Assembly (NCBI GenBank): GCA_020073265.1
Contig: JAIQFN010000002.1
Span: 1 to 64,000 of the forward strand
Source: Terriglobia bacterium
Lineage (GTDB): Bacteria; Acidobacteriota; Terriglobia; Bryobacterales; Bryobacteraceae
DNA: 64,000 bases
Reading direction: 5' to 3'
In this document: in pieces, positions 18,408-26,458 of the stretch
How the letters are laid out: each line of letters starts with the position of its first letter
Position numbering within the stretch: the first letter of the stretch is position 1
Notes under the pieces: generated by a model
What the model was told of the DNA's origin: nothing
The model's database searches: none
What the model saw: the letters and a program-made list of their open reading frames with translations, nothing else
Made by a program: the position numbers and the translations under genes

Positions 18408-19475
18408 CTAGCGCGTCAAAAACGGCCAACCCCGGATGAAGTGCAAATGGAAATACGCGATCACGCTGTAGAGCAGGGCCGCGACTACCAGGACGATGAG
18501 GGTGATCCACAGCGCGCGCTTCCAGGGGAATTGGCCGCCTTCGCGCCTCAGCACCAGCAGGTAGCTCGCGAAGACTCCCACAAAATATAGCGCGCACATC
18601 GGGACCGCGAACAGCATCAGGTTGACGACGTCCGGCGTCGGCGTGATGATGGCGGCGACGATGACGATGATCAGAATGGCATAGCGCGAGTGCCGCATCA
18701 GGAACCGCGGCGATACGATGCGCAGCAACGTTAGCAGGAAGATCAGCACGGGCAACTCAAACACCAGACCGACGCCCAGAGTCACGTTCACGAATAGGTC
18801 AAAGTATTCGGTGATGGTGACCATGGGCTTGACGTTGCCGGCAAGCAAGCTGATTCCCAACAGAAAGGTCAGGCCATAGCGGAACGCGAGAAAGTAGGCG
18901 AAGCAGCCGCCCGCGATGAAAAGGCCGCCGGTGAGAAGAACGAACGGCACGGCCCATCTGCGTTCGCGCTTGTAGAGTCCGGGAGAGATGAAAGCCCAGA
19001 GTTGATACACCAGCCAGGGTGACCCCAGAAAGATGGAGCAGAGCAAGGGCAGCTTAACCCAGATGATGGAGAAACCCTCCATGGGCGTGGTGCTAATCAG
19101 TTGGGGCGGATCGACATGCAGGGTCTTCAGGGCGGCGACGGCGGGTTCGCTGACGATCTCCCACAGTTTGTAGCAGTAGACGATGCTCGCGAGGAACGCC
19201 ACGGCCAGGCCATAAAGCGACTTGATGATGCGATTGCGCAGTTCCTCCAGGTGTTCCATGAAGGACATGCGCAGCATGCCTTGTTCTTCTTCGTCCTCTG
19301 GCATCGTCTCGGGCGGCGGAGCAGGTGGAGCGGGAGGAGCGGGCGGCGCGGCGGCCGCCGGGATCACCTCCATAGGCGGAGAATAGGTTGTCTCGCCGGA
19401 CGGCGCCGGCGCCTCGGGGATCTCAGACGGTCCTTCTCCCGAGGGAGGCGGTACTCCCTGCTTCTCGTCGTCCAT
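18408..19475 (-). CDS. tatC: Sec-independent protein translocase TatC
   Basis: The 355-residue protein carries a Pro/Ala/Glu-rich N-terminal extension of about 70 residues, then the TatC core: MSFMEHLEELRNRIIKSLYGLA (residues ~79-100), whose HLxELRxR motif and following Glu bind the twin-arginine signal, and six membrane segments. FISPGLYKRERRWAVPFVL and FELPVLIFLL are typical. TatC is the signal-peptide receptor of the Tat export system in the inner membrane. It is 16 bases downstream of a TatA/B gene. The Tat-exported molybdoenzyme at 34.1-36.4 kb is a likely client. The long acidic, proline-rich extension is unusual compared with E. coli TatC (about 258 residues). Confidence 0.95.
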   Translation of the reverse strand: MDDEKQGVPPPSGEGPSEIPEAPAPSGETTYSPPMEVIPAAAAPPAPPAPPAPPPETMPEDEEEQGMLRMSFMEHLEELRNRIIKSLYGLAVAFLASIVYCYKLWEIVSEPAVAALKTLHVDPPQLISTTPMEGFSIIWVKLPLLCSIFLGSPWLVYQLWAFISPGLYKRERRWAVPFVLLTGGLFIAGGCFAYFLAFRYGLTFLLGISLLAGNVKPMVTITEYFDLFVNVTLGVGLVFELPVLIFLLTLLRIVSPRFLMRHSRYAILIIVIVAAIITPTPDVVNLMLFAVPMCALYFVGVFASYLLVLRREGGQFPWKRALWITLIVLVVAALLYSVIAYFHLHFIRGWPFLTR

Positions 19476-19491
19476 GTCTTGTTAGTTCGTA

Positions 19492-19962
19492 CTAGCTATT
19501 GACGGAATGGGATTCCGGCGCGGCAGGCTGGCTCGGAGCGGGCTGTGCAGCTGCTTCCGGGATGCTGTTGCGCGCGACGGTTCCATTCGCGGGTGCCTCA
19601 TGAGACACAGTCGATTCGGCGCCCTGGGGTGCGGGTACGCTTACGGTGGATGGACTTGCAGCAGTGGATTGGTTCGATTCGGGATGGTAGGCGCCCGGAT
19701 CAGAATAGGACGAGTCGTACTCGCTGAACTGGTTGTAGATGTCGCTGGTGTAGCTGCGAGTGACTTCCTTGATGGACTCGTTTTCCTTTTCCAACTCTCG
19801 CATGTGGCCTTCGAACGTGGCTTTGAGTTCGCTCTGAGCGCGGCGAAACTCCGTGATCGCTTTTCCGATCGTCTTGCCCAATTCCGGCAGCTTCTTGGGG
19901 CCGAACAGGACAAGTGCGACCAGGAAGATAACGATCATCTCCTGCACACCGACGGGACCCAT
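19492..19962 (-). CDS. tatA: Twin-arginine translocase subunit TatA/TatB
   Basis: The 156-residue protein has the TatA/B start: a short membrane helix EMIVIFLVALVLFGPKKLPEL followed by the amphipathic helix GKTIGKAITEFRRAQSELKATF. The FGPKKLPE hinge is diagnostic. A coiled-coil-like stretch follows (HMRELEKENESIKEV), then an 80-residue Ser/Pro/Ala-rich tail of low complexity. The length and the Glu-rich cytoplasmic helix resemble TatB, while the FGPKKLPELG hinge is shared by both, so A against B is left open. It is the first gene of a tatA/B-tatC pair. Confidence 0.9.
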   Translation of the reverse strand: MGPVGVQEMIVIFLVALVLFGPKKLPELGKTIGKAITEFRRAQSELKATFEGHMRELEKENESIKEVTRSYTSDIYNQFSEYDSSYSDPGAYHPESNQSTAASPSTVSVPAPQGAESTVSHEAPANGTVARNSIPEAAAQPAPSQPAAPESHSVNS

Positions 19963-19998
19963 GGAAAACCTCCGCTCTTATGATAGCAAGTCAGGGGT

Positions 19999-20110
19999 GT
20001 GGCGCACGCACTCGTGCGTGCAGCGTCGCTACTCCTGGCGACGCTTGGTTTTGCCACAGGCCGTGCGTTCACACGAGTGTGAACGCGGCACGCACGAGTG
20101 CGTGCGCCAC
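19999..20110. repeat. Dispersed palindromic repeat cluster, copy B (large cruciform)
   Basis: A perfect 23-bp inverted repeat (19999-20021 and 20088-20110) frames the element; each arm is itself a palindrome around GCACGAGTGC. Inside lie an 8-bp stem AGCGTCGC/GCGACGCT (20022-20029 and 20038-20045) and a second palindrome with arms GCGTTCACAC and GTGTGAACGC (20065-20086). The right part, 20065-20110, is the same two-hairpin unit as copy C. It occupies nearly all of the space between the 3' end of the synthase gene and the start of tatA. Confidence 0.88.
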
Positions 20111-20111
20111 G

Positions 20112-21302
20112 CTACGGCAGGATACTCATCTTTTTCGCCACGCGCGCGAGGATTTCCGCCGCGCGATCCAGCATCTCGCGCGTGTGGGTAGCGGTGACGA
20201 TGGTGCGCACCCGGGCCTTGCCTTCGGGCACGGTGGGGAAGCCGATTCCGGTGGCGAGCAGTCCGTTTTCAAACAGCGCGGCTGAGAACGCGTGGGCGGT
20301 CTTGGCTTCGCCCACCATGATGGGGGTGATGGGCGTTTCGCTGGCTCCAGTGTCGAAGCCGGCTTGCTTGAGCGCGGCCTTGAAGTAACGCGTGTTGTCC
20401 CACATGGTCTGGATGCGTTCGGGTTCCTGCTCGAGGATGTCGAATGCGGCCAGGCACGACGCCGCGATGGCGGGCGGATGGGAAGTCGAAAACAGAAACG
20501 GGCGCGCGCGGTGATACAGGAATTCGATCAGGTCCCGGCTTCCGCACACGTAACCGCCCAGCACCCCGATGGCTTTGGACAGCGTGCCGACCTGGATGTC
20601 CACGCGGCCGTGCAGGCCGAAGTGATCCACGGTGCCGCGCCCGTTGCGGCCCAGGACGCCGGAGGAATGCGCGTCGTCGATCATCATGATGGCGCCGTGG
20701 CGCTCGGCGATCTCGACCAGCGCGGGCAGCGGTCCGATATCGCCGTCCATCGAGAAAACGCCGTCGGTGATGAGCAGCTTGTGGCCTGCGGCGCCGTCGA
20801 GATCGTCCAGGATTTTCGCTGCGGCGGCCGTGTCCTTGTGAGGGAAGACGTGGATCTTGGCGCGCGACAGCCGGCAGCCGTCGATGATGCTGGCGTGATT
20901 CAAGGCGTCGGAGATGATGTGGTCCTCGGGGCCCAGAATGGCCGAGACCGTGCCCGCATTGGCCGCGAATCCCGACTGGAACACGACGCAGGCTTCGGTG
21001 TGCTTGAACTGGGCGATGCGTCGCTCCAGTTCCATGTGGAGCGACATGGTGCCGGAGATGGTGCGCACGGCGCCCGAGCCCGCGCCATATTTCTTAGCGG
21101 CGGCGATGGCGGCTTCGATGAGCTTGGGATGGTCGGCCAGGCCGAGGTAGTTGTTGCTGGCCAGGTTGATGACCTCGCGGCCGTCGAAGCGGGAAAGCGG
21201 CTCGCACGCCGATTCCAGAATGCGCAGACGCTGATAGGTCCCAGCCTGGCGCCAGCTCTGGAGCTGTTCGCTCAAATACGCGAGCGGTTTGGTGGCGGTC
21301 AT
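20112..21302 (-). CDS. kbl: Alpha-oxoamine synthase, probably glycine C-acetyltransferase (2-amino-3-ketobutyrate CoA ligase)
   Basis: The 396-residue PLP enzyme is a fold-type I alpha-oxoamine synthase. Visible features are SNNYLGLADHPKLIEAA (residues ~49-66), GSGAVRTISGTMSLHMELERRIAQF, the FQSGFAANAG block, MIDDAHSSGVLG with the PLP-contacting Asp and His, and Lys243 in VGTLSKAIGVLGG. The TISGT and the FLFSTSHPPAI blocks favour KBL over 8-amino-7-oxononanoate synthase, though separating the two by eye is not certain. KBL cleaves 2-amino-3-oxobutyrate with CoA to glycine and acetyl-CoA in threonine breakdown. The usual partner threonine dehydrogenase gene is not next to it, and no bio gene is either. 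Confidence 0.85.
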   Translation of the reverse strand: MTATKPLAYLSEQLQSWRQAGTYQRLRILESACEPLSRFDGREVINLASNNYLGLADHPKLIEAAIAAAKKYGAGSGAVRTISGTMSLHMELERRIAQFKHTEACVVFQSGFAANAGTVSAILGPEDHIISDALNHASIIDGCRLSRAKIHVFPHKDTAAAAKILDDLDGAAGHKLLITDGVFSMDGDIGPLPALVEIAERHGAIMMIDDAHSSGVLGRNGRGTVDHFGLHGRVDIQVGTLSKAIGVLGGYVCGSRDLIEFLYHRARPFLFSTSHPPAIAASCLAAFDILEQEPERIQTMWDNTRYFKAALKQAGFDTGASETPITPIMVGEAKTAHAFSAALFENGLLATGIGFPTVPEGKARVRTIVTATHTREMLDRAAEILARVAKKMSILP

Positions 21303-21340
21303 CTATTTCCCATCGTAACGCTTCAGTCCGTTGATGGCGT

Positions 21341-21355
21341 CACGCTGTCAGCGTG
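21341..21355. promoter_or_regulatory. Perfect 7-bp hairpin upstream of phd-like antitoxin gene
   Basis: CACGCTG and CAGCGTG are perfect inverted arms separated by a single T, 33 bases before the antitoxin ATG. The site could be an operator for the antitoxin or an attenuator. It also lies 53 bases upstream of the divergent synthase gene. Confidence 0.4.
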
Positions 21356-21388
21356 CTAGCCTCTAGATAGAGTAGTGAATCGATTGCT

Positions 21389-21688
21389 ATGACGCGAAGA
21401 ATCTCCGCCCTGACCGCTCGTACGCAACTCGGCCGAATCATGAATCGCGCCGTCGAGAAAAACGACCGCTTTCTCGTGGAGCGGAACGGCGAACCCGCTG
21501 TCTTGATTCTCAGCGTGTCAGACTATGTCAAGACTTTCGCCCCGCCGCCGGACTGGCTGGAGAGGTCGTGGGAGAGTGCGAAGCGTCAGGGGCTGAACAA
21601 ACTGACCATGAAGGAAATTGACGCCGAGATCGCGGCCACGAGACGCCACAGGCGCATCCGCAAGGCCAAGTCTCATCCCGGCAGATGA
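21389..21688 (+). CDS. Phd/YefM-family antitoxin
   Basis: The 99-residue protein begins RRISALTARTQLGRIMNRAVEKNDRFLVERNGEPAVLILSVSDYVK, the standard Phd/YefM DNA-binding N-terminus. The C-terminal tail is basic and helical (KLTMKEIDAEIAATRRHRRIRKAKS) and would wrap the toxin. Its stop overlaps the start of the PIN toxin gene by four bases. Antitoxins of this family bind their own promoter. Here the toxin gene is frameshifted, while this frame is intact. Confidence 0.85.
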   Translation: MTRRISALTARTQLGRIMNRAVEKNDRFLVERNGEPAVLILSVSDYVKTFAPPPDWLERSWESAKRQGLNKLTMKEIDAEIAATRRHRRIRKAKSHPGR

Positions 21689-22097
21689 TCCGGGTTGTTA
21701 TCGACACCAACATTCTAGTTTCAGCACTGCTACAGCCGGAGAGCCTTCCCGCCGCGGTGCTCATGCTTGCGCTTTCCGGCCAGGTTCAACTTTGCTTGTC
21801 GGAGGCAGTCTTTGCCGAGTACGACGAGGTGTTGCGCCGCCCGCGCTTGAAGAGGCCGCCGGATGTAGTTGAAGAACCCTCACAGCGATTCGAAAGCTGG
21901 GGCATTGGGTCAAACCAACGGTTCCAGTCGACGAGTGCAGTGATCCGGACGACGACGCCTTTCTGGAGTGCGCCCAAGCTGCCAATGCTGACTACCTGGT
22001 TACCGGCAACCAGCGCCACTTTCCCGAGCGATGGAAGAAGACACGTGTGATTGGCGCCCGCGAGTTGATCGAACTTTTCATGGAGCAAGAGCAATAG
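21685..22097 (+). pseudogene. PIN-domain toxin, frameshifted
   Basis: The gene starts as a PIN ribonuclease (MIRVVIDTNILVSALLQPES with Asp7, then AEYDEVLRRPRLKRPPDVVEE). After GAAGAA at about 21871-21876 the PIN sequence continues in another frame: AIRKLGHWVKPTVPVDECSD, then PDDDAFLECAQAANADYLVT and GNQRHFPERWKKTRVIG, ending at TAG 22095. Restoring one A after GAAGAA gives EETLTAIRKLG, the expected linker, so the lesion is a single-base deletion. Without repair the protein ends at 22050 with a nonsense tail and lacks the second set of acidic active-site residues (DDD...E). It is a real loss of function or a sequencing error. Confidence 0.85.
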
Positions 22098-22131
22098 CGC
22101 AGGAGGAGCTAGCGACTCCCCCTGTAGCGTT

Positions 22132-22635
22132 TCAGGATTTTTTGCTCGGCGGCCGGTCCTTCCTCTTGCCCGCGAGCGCCGCCTCGTAGTGCCGGATGTA
22201 AGTGCGCGCGCTGATTCGCTTCACCGCCTTGCCGATCAAGCTCAACGGCAGATCGTCAAGCTTGCGGAACCGGATGCACGACTTCCCCATGTTCAGTTTC
22301 TTGCCGGTCTTGGCCCATTCATCGCGAAACCATTGCGCGTGTTTGGCGGCCAAGCCCTGGTCGGGTTCCCAGTAGACGGATACGAAGTAGAGCGACATGT
22401 AGTTCTTCTGCGATGCCAGAGCCGCAAACGGAAGGGGCTGCTTGGGATCGGTGTAGTAGCCGGGCGGGTAGACGCGATGCGGTACGTAGTAGCCGATCAT
22501 GCCGTAGAGCATGCCTTCTTCAATCTCGCTGTCGAGGTTTTCGAGGATGACGTCGCGCACGGCGCCGATGGCCGCGCGGCGATCGGCGGGAAGCGCGGCC
22601 AAGTACGCCTGGACGGTGGCGGCTTTGCTCTGCAT
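22132..22635 (-). CDS. DUF1801 (YdhG-like) protein
   Basis: The 167-residue protein has the DUF1801 pattern: VQAYLAALPADRRAAIGAVRDVILENL, then EEGMLYGMIGYYVPHRVYPPGYY, and FAALASQKNYMSLYFVSVYW near residue 75, followed by LNMGKSCIRFRKLDDLPLSLIGKAV. The fold relates to frataxin-like YdhG proteins; some relatives are linked to iron handling, but activity here is unknown. The C-terminus is Lys-rich. The gene sits alone between the toxin-antitoxin pair and the LytTR regulator. Confidence 0.8.
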   Translation of the reverse strand: MQSKAATVQAYLAALPADRRAAIGAVRDVILENLDSEIEEGMLYGMIGYYVPHRVYPPGYYTDPKQPLPFAALASQKNYMSLYFVSVYWEPDQGLAAKHAQWFRDEWAKTGKKLNMGKSCIRFRKLDDLPLSLIGKAVKRISARTYIRHYEAALAGKRKDRPPSKKS

Positions 22636-22671
22636 ATGGGAAGGCTACCATCCACCCCGCGGGCAGCGAAG

Positions 22672-23448
22672 CTACAGCTTCAACAGCGCCCGCAGCCGCT
22701 TGGTCTGCACCCGGCTCACTGGAATCTCGGTCTGCTTCTTGTCGTCCATCCGGAGCTGGAAGCTGGACTTGAACCACGGGATCACTTCCTTGATCCGATG
22801 GATGTTCACCAGAAACGACCGGTGCACGCGCCAGAAGGTCTGTGGGTCCAGATTGGACTGCAGCTCCTCGATGGTCCGGTAATTCGATTCGCCCTCTACG
22901 CCCGAGGCCACCACGGTGATCAGGCCGTCGTCGATGGTGGCGTAAATCAGGTCCTGGGCATCGACGATGAAGTGCCGGTTGTTGCTGCGAACCAGCAGCT
23001 TGGTACGTTGCGAGCCGATCTTTTCCGGTGCCGCTTCGGGCTGCGGCGTCCGGGCCTTCTCGGCCACCGCCTTGCACGCGCGTTCCACGGCCAGCGCCAG
23101 CCGGTCCTTTTCGATCGGCTTGAGCAGATAGTCCAGCGCCTCCCAGCGGAAGGCCTCCAGAGCGTACTGGTCGTAGGCCGTCGCCAGGATGAAGTGCGGC
23201 AGCGGGATATTCTTTTCCTTCAGCTTTTGAATCACCCCGAAGCCGTCCAGCCCCGGCATCTGGACATCCAGGAAGACTACGTCCGGCTCCAGGGTTTCGA
23301 TCAGCTTGATGGCTTCCAGGCCATTGCGCCCGGTGGCCAGGATCTCGACTTCCGGAAATTCCTTGAGCAGGTAGGAGAGTTCTTCGCTGGCGAGCTGCTC
23401 GTCGTCCACCAGGACCGCGGAGATTGTGCCGGTCGCGCGGTTTGGCAT
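22672..23448 (-). CDS. LytTR-family response regulator
   Basis: The 258-residue protein has a receiver domain (residues ~9-125) with VDDE acidic pocket, phospho-acceptor Asp61 in VFLDVQMPG, Thr90 region and Lys110 in LLKPIEK. A linker rich in Pro/Ala/Glu follows, then a LytTR DNA-binding domain (residues ~150-258) with FWRVHRSFLVNIHRIKEV and the MDDKKQTEIPVSRVQTKRLRALL ending. It would regulate transcription after phosphorylation. No histidine kinase lies beside it. The gene is divergent from the inositol-phosphate synthase gene. On its strand a TATACT -10-like box (23460-23455) lies only about 7 bases before the ATG, hinting at a very short leader. Confidence 0.93.
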   Translation of the reverse strand: MPNRATGTISAVLVDDEQLASEELSYLLKEFPEVEILATGRNGLEAIKLIETLEPDVVFLDVQMPGLDGFGVIQKLKEKNIPLPHFILATAYDQYALEAFRWEALDYLLKPIEKDRLALAVERACKAVAEKARTPQPEAAPEKIGSQRTKLLVRSNNRHFIVDAQDLIYATIDDGLITVVASGVEGESNYRTIEELQSNLDPQTFWRVHRSFLVNIHRIKEVIPWFKSSFQLRMDDKKQTEIPVSRVQTKRLRALLKL

Positions 23449-23537
23449 AAAATGTTAGTATAACGTAGGATAGGCGTCTGCAGGTGCCCTTCCGAGGGTA
23501 CTCCCAAGCATCCCGCGCCTCCCAAGGAGATTCGCAG

Positions 23538-24857
23538 TTGTCCACCAAAGGAAACACCAGGATTGCGCCCGCCGATGGCAAGTTGGGGATCCTGATCCCG
23601 GGCATTGGGGCGGTGAGCACCACCTTCATGGCGGGGGTGGAGGCGGTCAAGCGCGGCCTGGGAGCGCCCATCGGCTCGCTGACGCAACTGGGCACCATCC
23701 GGCTGGGCAAGCGGACCGAAGGCCGGACTCCCAAGATCAACGAGTTCGTCCCGCTGGCCAATCTCGAGAATCTGGTCTTCGGCGGCTGGGACATTTTCGA
23801 CGATAACGCCTACCAGTCGGCGGCGCACGCCAGCGTGCTCGAGCCTACTTTACTCGAAAAGGTTCGGGAGCCGCTGGAGGCGATCAAGCCCATGAAGGCG
23901 GTCTTCGATCCCGACTACGTCCGGCGCCTGAACGGACCCAATGTGAAGGACCAGGGGTCCAAGATGGACAAGGCCGAAATGCTGGTGGAGGATATCCGGC
24001 AGTTCCGGCAATCCAGCGGGGCCGAGCGGCTGGTGATGATCTGGTGCGGCTCCACCGAGGTGTTTCATAAGCCGGCGGCCGTGCATCAGACCTTGAAGGA
24101 TTTCGAGTGCGGATTGCAGAAGAACGATCCGGACATCGCTCCCAGCCAGATTTATGCTTACGCGGCGCTCAAGAGCGGCGTGCCTTATGCCAACGGGGCG
24201 CCCAACCTGACCACCGACACTCCGGCGCTGCTGGAGCTGGCGCGGGATCGGCAAATTCCGGTTTGCGGCAAGGATTTCAAGACCGGCCAGACTTTCATGA
24301 AGACGCTCATCGCGCCCGGGCTGAAAGCGCGGATGCTGGGCATGTCGGGCTGGTTTTCGACCAATATCCTGGGAAACCGCGACGGCGAAGTGCTGGAAGA
24401 TCCGGGGTCGTTCAAATCGAAAGAAGAAACCAAGCTGTCGGTGCTCGACCAGATTCTGCAGCCCCAGCTTTATCCGCTGCTCTACAAGAACCTGTATCAC
24501 GCGGTCCGCATCAACTACTATCCGCCGCGCGGCGACGCCAAGGAAGGCTGGGACAACATCGACATCTTCGGATGGCTGGGTTATCCCATGCAGATCAAGA
24601 TCGATTTCCTGTGCCGGGATTCCATTCTGGCGGCGCCGCTGGTGCTGGACCTGGTGCTGTTCCTGGATCTGGCGCAGCGCGCCGGCATGAAGGGCATCCA
24701 GGAATGGCTGTCGTTCTATTTCAAGGCGCCGATGACCGCGCCGGGCTTGTATCCGGAGCACGACATTTTCATCCAATTGATGAAACTGAAAAACACGCTG
24801 CGATGGATGCGCGGAGAGGATTTGATTACACACCTTGGCCTCGAGTACTACGACTAA
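23538..24857 (+). CDS. ino1: Inositol-3-phosphate synthase (myo-inositol-1-phosphate synthase)
   Basis: The 439-residue protein converts glucose 6-phosphate to 1D-myo-inositol 3-phosphate with NAD+. It shows an N-terminal Rossmann motif KLGILIPGIGAVSTTFMAG and family blocks FGGWDIFDDNAYQSA, FDPDYVRRLNGPNVK, VMIWCGSTEVF, GVPYANGAPNLTTDTPALLE, GKDFKTGQTFMKT with the catalytic Lys pair, and WFSTNILGNRDGEVL. An in-frame ATG-like start further up (23484) exists, but a good AAGGAGA ribosome site 8 bases before TTG 23538 fixes the start there (LSTKGNTRIAPADGK). The last 23 bases overlap the epimerase gene. Inositol phosphate feeds inositol lipids or solutes; no lipid transferase is visible nearby. 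Confidence 0.92.
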   Translation: MSTKGNTRIAPADGKLGILIPGIGAVSTTFMAGVEAVKRGLGAPIGSLTQLGTIRLGKRTEGRTPKINEFVPLANLENLVFGGWDIFDDNAYQSAAHASVLEPTLLEKVREPLEAIKPMKAVFDPDYVRRLNGPNVKDQGSKMDKAEMLVEDIRQFRQSSGAERLVMIWCGSTEVFHKPAAVHQTLKDFECGLQKNDPDIAPSQIYAYAALKSGVPYANGAPNLTTDTPALLELARDRQIPVCGKDFKTGQTFMKTLIAPGLKARMLGMSGWFSTNILGNRDGEVLEDPGSFKSKEETKLSVLDQILQPQLYPLLYKNLYHAVRINYYPPRGDAKEGWDNIDIFGWLGYPMQIKIDFLCRDSILAAPLVLDLVLFLDLAQRAGMKGIQEWLSFYFKAPMTAPGLYPEHDIFIQLMKLKNTLRWMRGEDLITHLGLEYYD

Positions 24858-25890
24858 CGGAGCGAAGCGGCAGGAGCCTGCCAAGCGCAAGGTTTTGGTC
24901 ATCGGAGGGACGCTTTTCATCGGGCGGACGCTGGTGAAGGAACTGGTGCATGCCGGGCACGAAGTTACGGTTCTGCATCGCAAGTCGCGGCACAATCTGG
25001 GGAAGAAGATCGGCAATGTCATGGCCGATCGGAACGATCCGGAGGCCATGAAGCGGGCGCTGGCCGGCAAGAATTTCGATGTTGTCTACGACAACGTCTA
25101 CAACTGGGAACGCGGCACGACGGCGGCGCAGGTGGAAGCCACGGCGCGGGCCTGCGGCAACAACCTGCAGCGTTATGTCTTCATGTCCAGCATCGCCGCC
25201 TATGGCGACGGCTTGAATCACCACGAGGGCGATGCGCTGGCGCCGGACGACCATCCGGACGCCTACGTCCGCAACAAGGCCATGAGCGAGCGGACGCTGT
25301 TCCGCATGCACCAGCGCAACGGATTCCCGGTGGTGACGCTGCGGCCGCCTTTCATCTACGGTACCGGCAACCCGCTTTATCGCGAGGCGTTCTTCTGGGA
25401 TCGCCTGCGCGAAGGGCGGCCGATCATTCTGCCGGGCGACGGCCGGCGGCTGATGCAGTTCGTCTACATCAAGGACCTGGTGACGGCGTGTATGAAGGTG
25501 ATGGAAGCGGCCGACGTCGAGGGTCATGCGTTCAATATCGCCAACCCGCGGCCGTTGACGCAGGTGGAGGCGGTGGAAGCTTTCGCGCGCGCCGCCGGCA
25601 AGGAGCCGACCTTCGTGCGCTGGCCCCGCGAGCGCATTCTGCGCGCCGGCGGTCATCCCATGGGACCCAAGCTGTACTTCGGCGTGTACTTCGACCTGCC
25701 GGCCATCACGGTGGTGGTGAACAAGGCGCAGCGGGTGCTGAAGTTCAAGCCGGCGGATTTCGCGACCGGCCTCAAGGAGACTTACCGCTGGTATCTGCGC
25801 AACAGTCCGTTCCCCAAGCCGGATTATTCGTTTGAGGACGCTCTCATTGAGGCGGCCCCGGCGTCGGCTTATTCCGCGCCGGTGGACTGA
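24835..25890 (+). CDS. NAD-dependent epimerase/dehydratase (extended SDR)
   Basis: The 351-residue protein has a Rossmann start KRKVLVIGGTLFIGRTLVKEL, FMSSIAAYG, and the catalytic YVRNK (Tyr and Lys of YxxxK), followed by VVTLRPPFIYGTGNP and MQFVYIKDLVTA. This is the atypical GGTxFIG branch of extended SDR proteins, related to chloroplast stem-loop-binding and mRNA-binding SDRs as well as sugar epimerases. The start is TTG 24835, inside the end of the inositol-phosphate synthase gene, which implies coupled translation. The pairing suggests action on inositol- or sugar-derived molecules, but substrate is unknown. Its last 22 bases overlap the convergent nucleotidyltransferase gene. Confidence 0.85.
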   Translation: MASSTTTNGAKRQEPAKRKVLVIGGTLFIGRTLVKELVHAGHEVTVLHRKSRHNLGKKIGNVMADRNDPEAMKRALAGKNFDVVYDNVYNWERGTTAAQVEATARACGNNLQRYVFMSSIAAYGDGLNHHEGDALAPDDHPDAYVRNKAMSERTLFRMHQRNGFPVVTLRPPFIYGTGNPLYREAFFWDRLREGRPIILPGDGRRLMQFVYIKDLVTACMKVMEAADVEGHAFNIANPRPLTQVEAVEAFARAAGKEPTFVRWPRERILRAGGHPMGPKLYFGVYFDLPAITVVVNKAQRVLKFKPADFATGLKETYRWYLRNSPFPKPDYSFEDALIEAAPASAYSAPVD

Positions 25891-26456
25891 CGTTCTTCTT
25901 TTCTGACCTGGTCGAGTCGTTCGCGCAGGATTTCGGGTAAGGCTTTCTCGATGTCAGGAGTAATCAAGCCGACCGAATCGAGGTCGATGATGTGGGTCTT
26001 GTCCACGATTCGGAAGCTTGTGAGCTTCATTCTGACTAGATCCGCAACCGGTGCCACGAGAATGGTCTCGTCGGCCACCACCGGCTCGGAGAAATCCGGT
26101 ACCGGCTCGACATATTGAGGTCGCACTTTCTCTCGAACGAAAACCAGGTGCACTGCGCTTCGGGCCTTTGGCTCTTTAGCATCGACGAGCATGTCAACGC
26201 CCGCGGCGTGCCGGTACTCAAGTCCCGCTGAACGCACGGCGTCGACGATGCGAGGAAGATCCGCCCGGTCAATCGCCAGGTCGACATCCTTGGTGAGTCG
26301 TCCCGCCAGTGGGTCGCGGGATTGGACGTGAAACAACACCGCCAAGCCGCCCACAACGCGATAGCTGATGCCCGCTGCTTGCATGGCGCGACAGACCCGT
26401 TCAGCAGCATCCGTTAGTTGCGCCAAGTGTCTATCGTAGTCCTGTAATAGCAACAT
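25869..26456 (-). CDS. Nucleotidyltransferase-fold protein (AbiEii/MenT-like)
   Basis: The 195-residue protein has the minimal nucleotidyltransferase signature: GISYRVVGGLAVLFH (residues ~30-43) with the GG motif, then LTKDVDLAIDRADLPRIVDAV with two metal-binding Asp (DVD). A third acidic position lies near AVHLVFVREK. Proteins of this group include type IV toxin-antitoxin AbiEii and MenT toxins and orphan enzymes. No AbiEi-like antitoxin gene is next to it. It lies two bases after the deacetylase gene and ends the pta operon. Function is open. Confidence 0.7.
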   Translation of the reverse strand: MLLLQDYDRHLAQLTDAAERVCRAMQAAGISYRVVGGLAVLFHVQSRDPLAGRLTKDVDLAIDRADLPRIVDAVRSAGLEYRHAAGVDMLVDAKEPKARSAVHLVFVREKVRPQYVEPVPDFSEPVVADETILVAPVADLVRMKLTSFRIVDKTHIIDLDSVGLITPDIEKALPEILRERLDQVRKEERQSTGAE

Positions 26457-26458
26457 CT

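Noticed and set aside
20112-21302. Assignment of the synthase as 8-amino-7-oxononanoate synthase (bioF)
   Set aside because: TISGT and overall blocks look closer to glycine C-acetyltransferase and no biotin gene is nearby, although sequence alone leaves some doubt.
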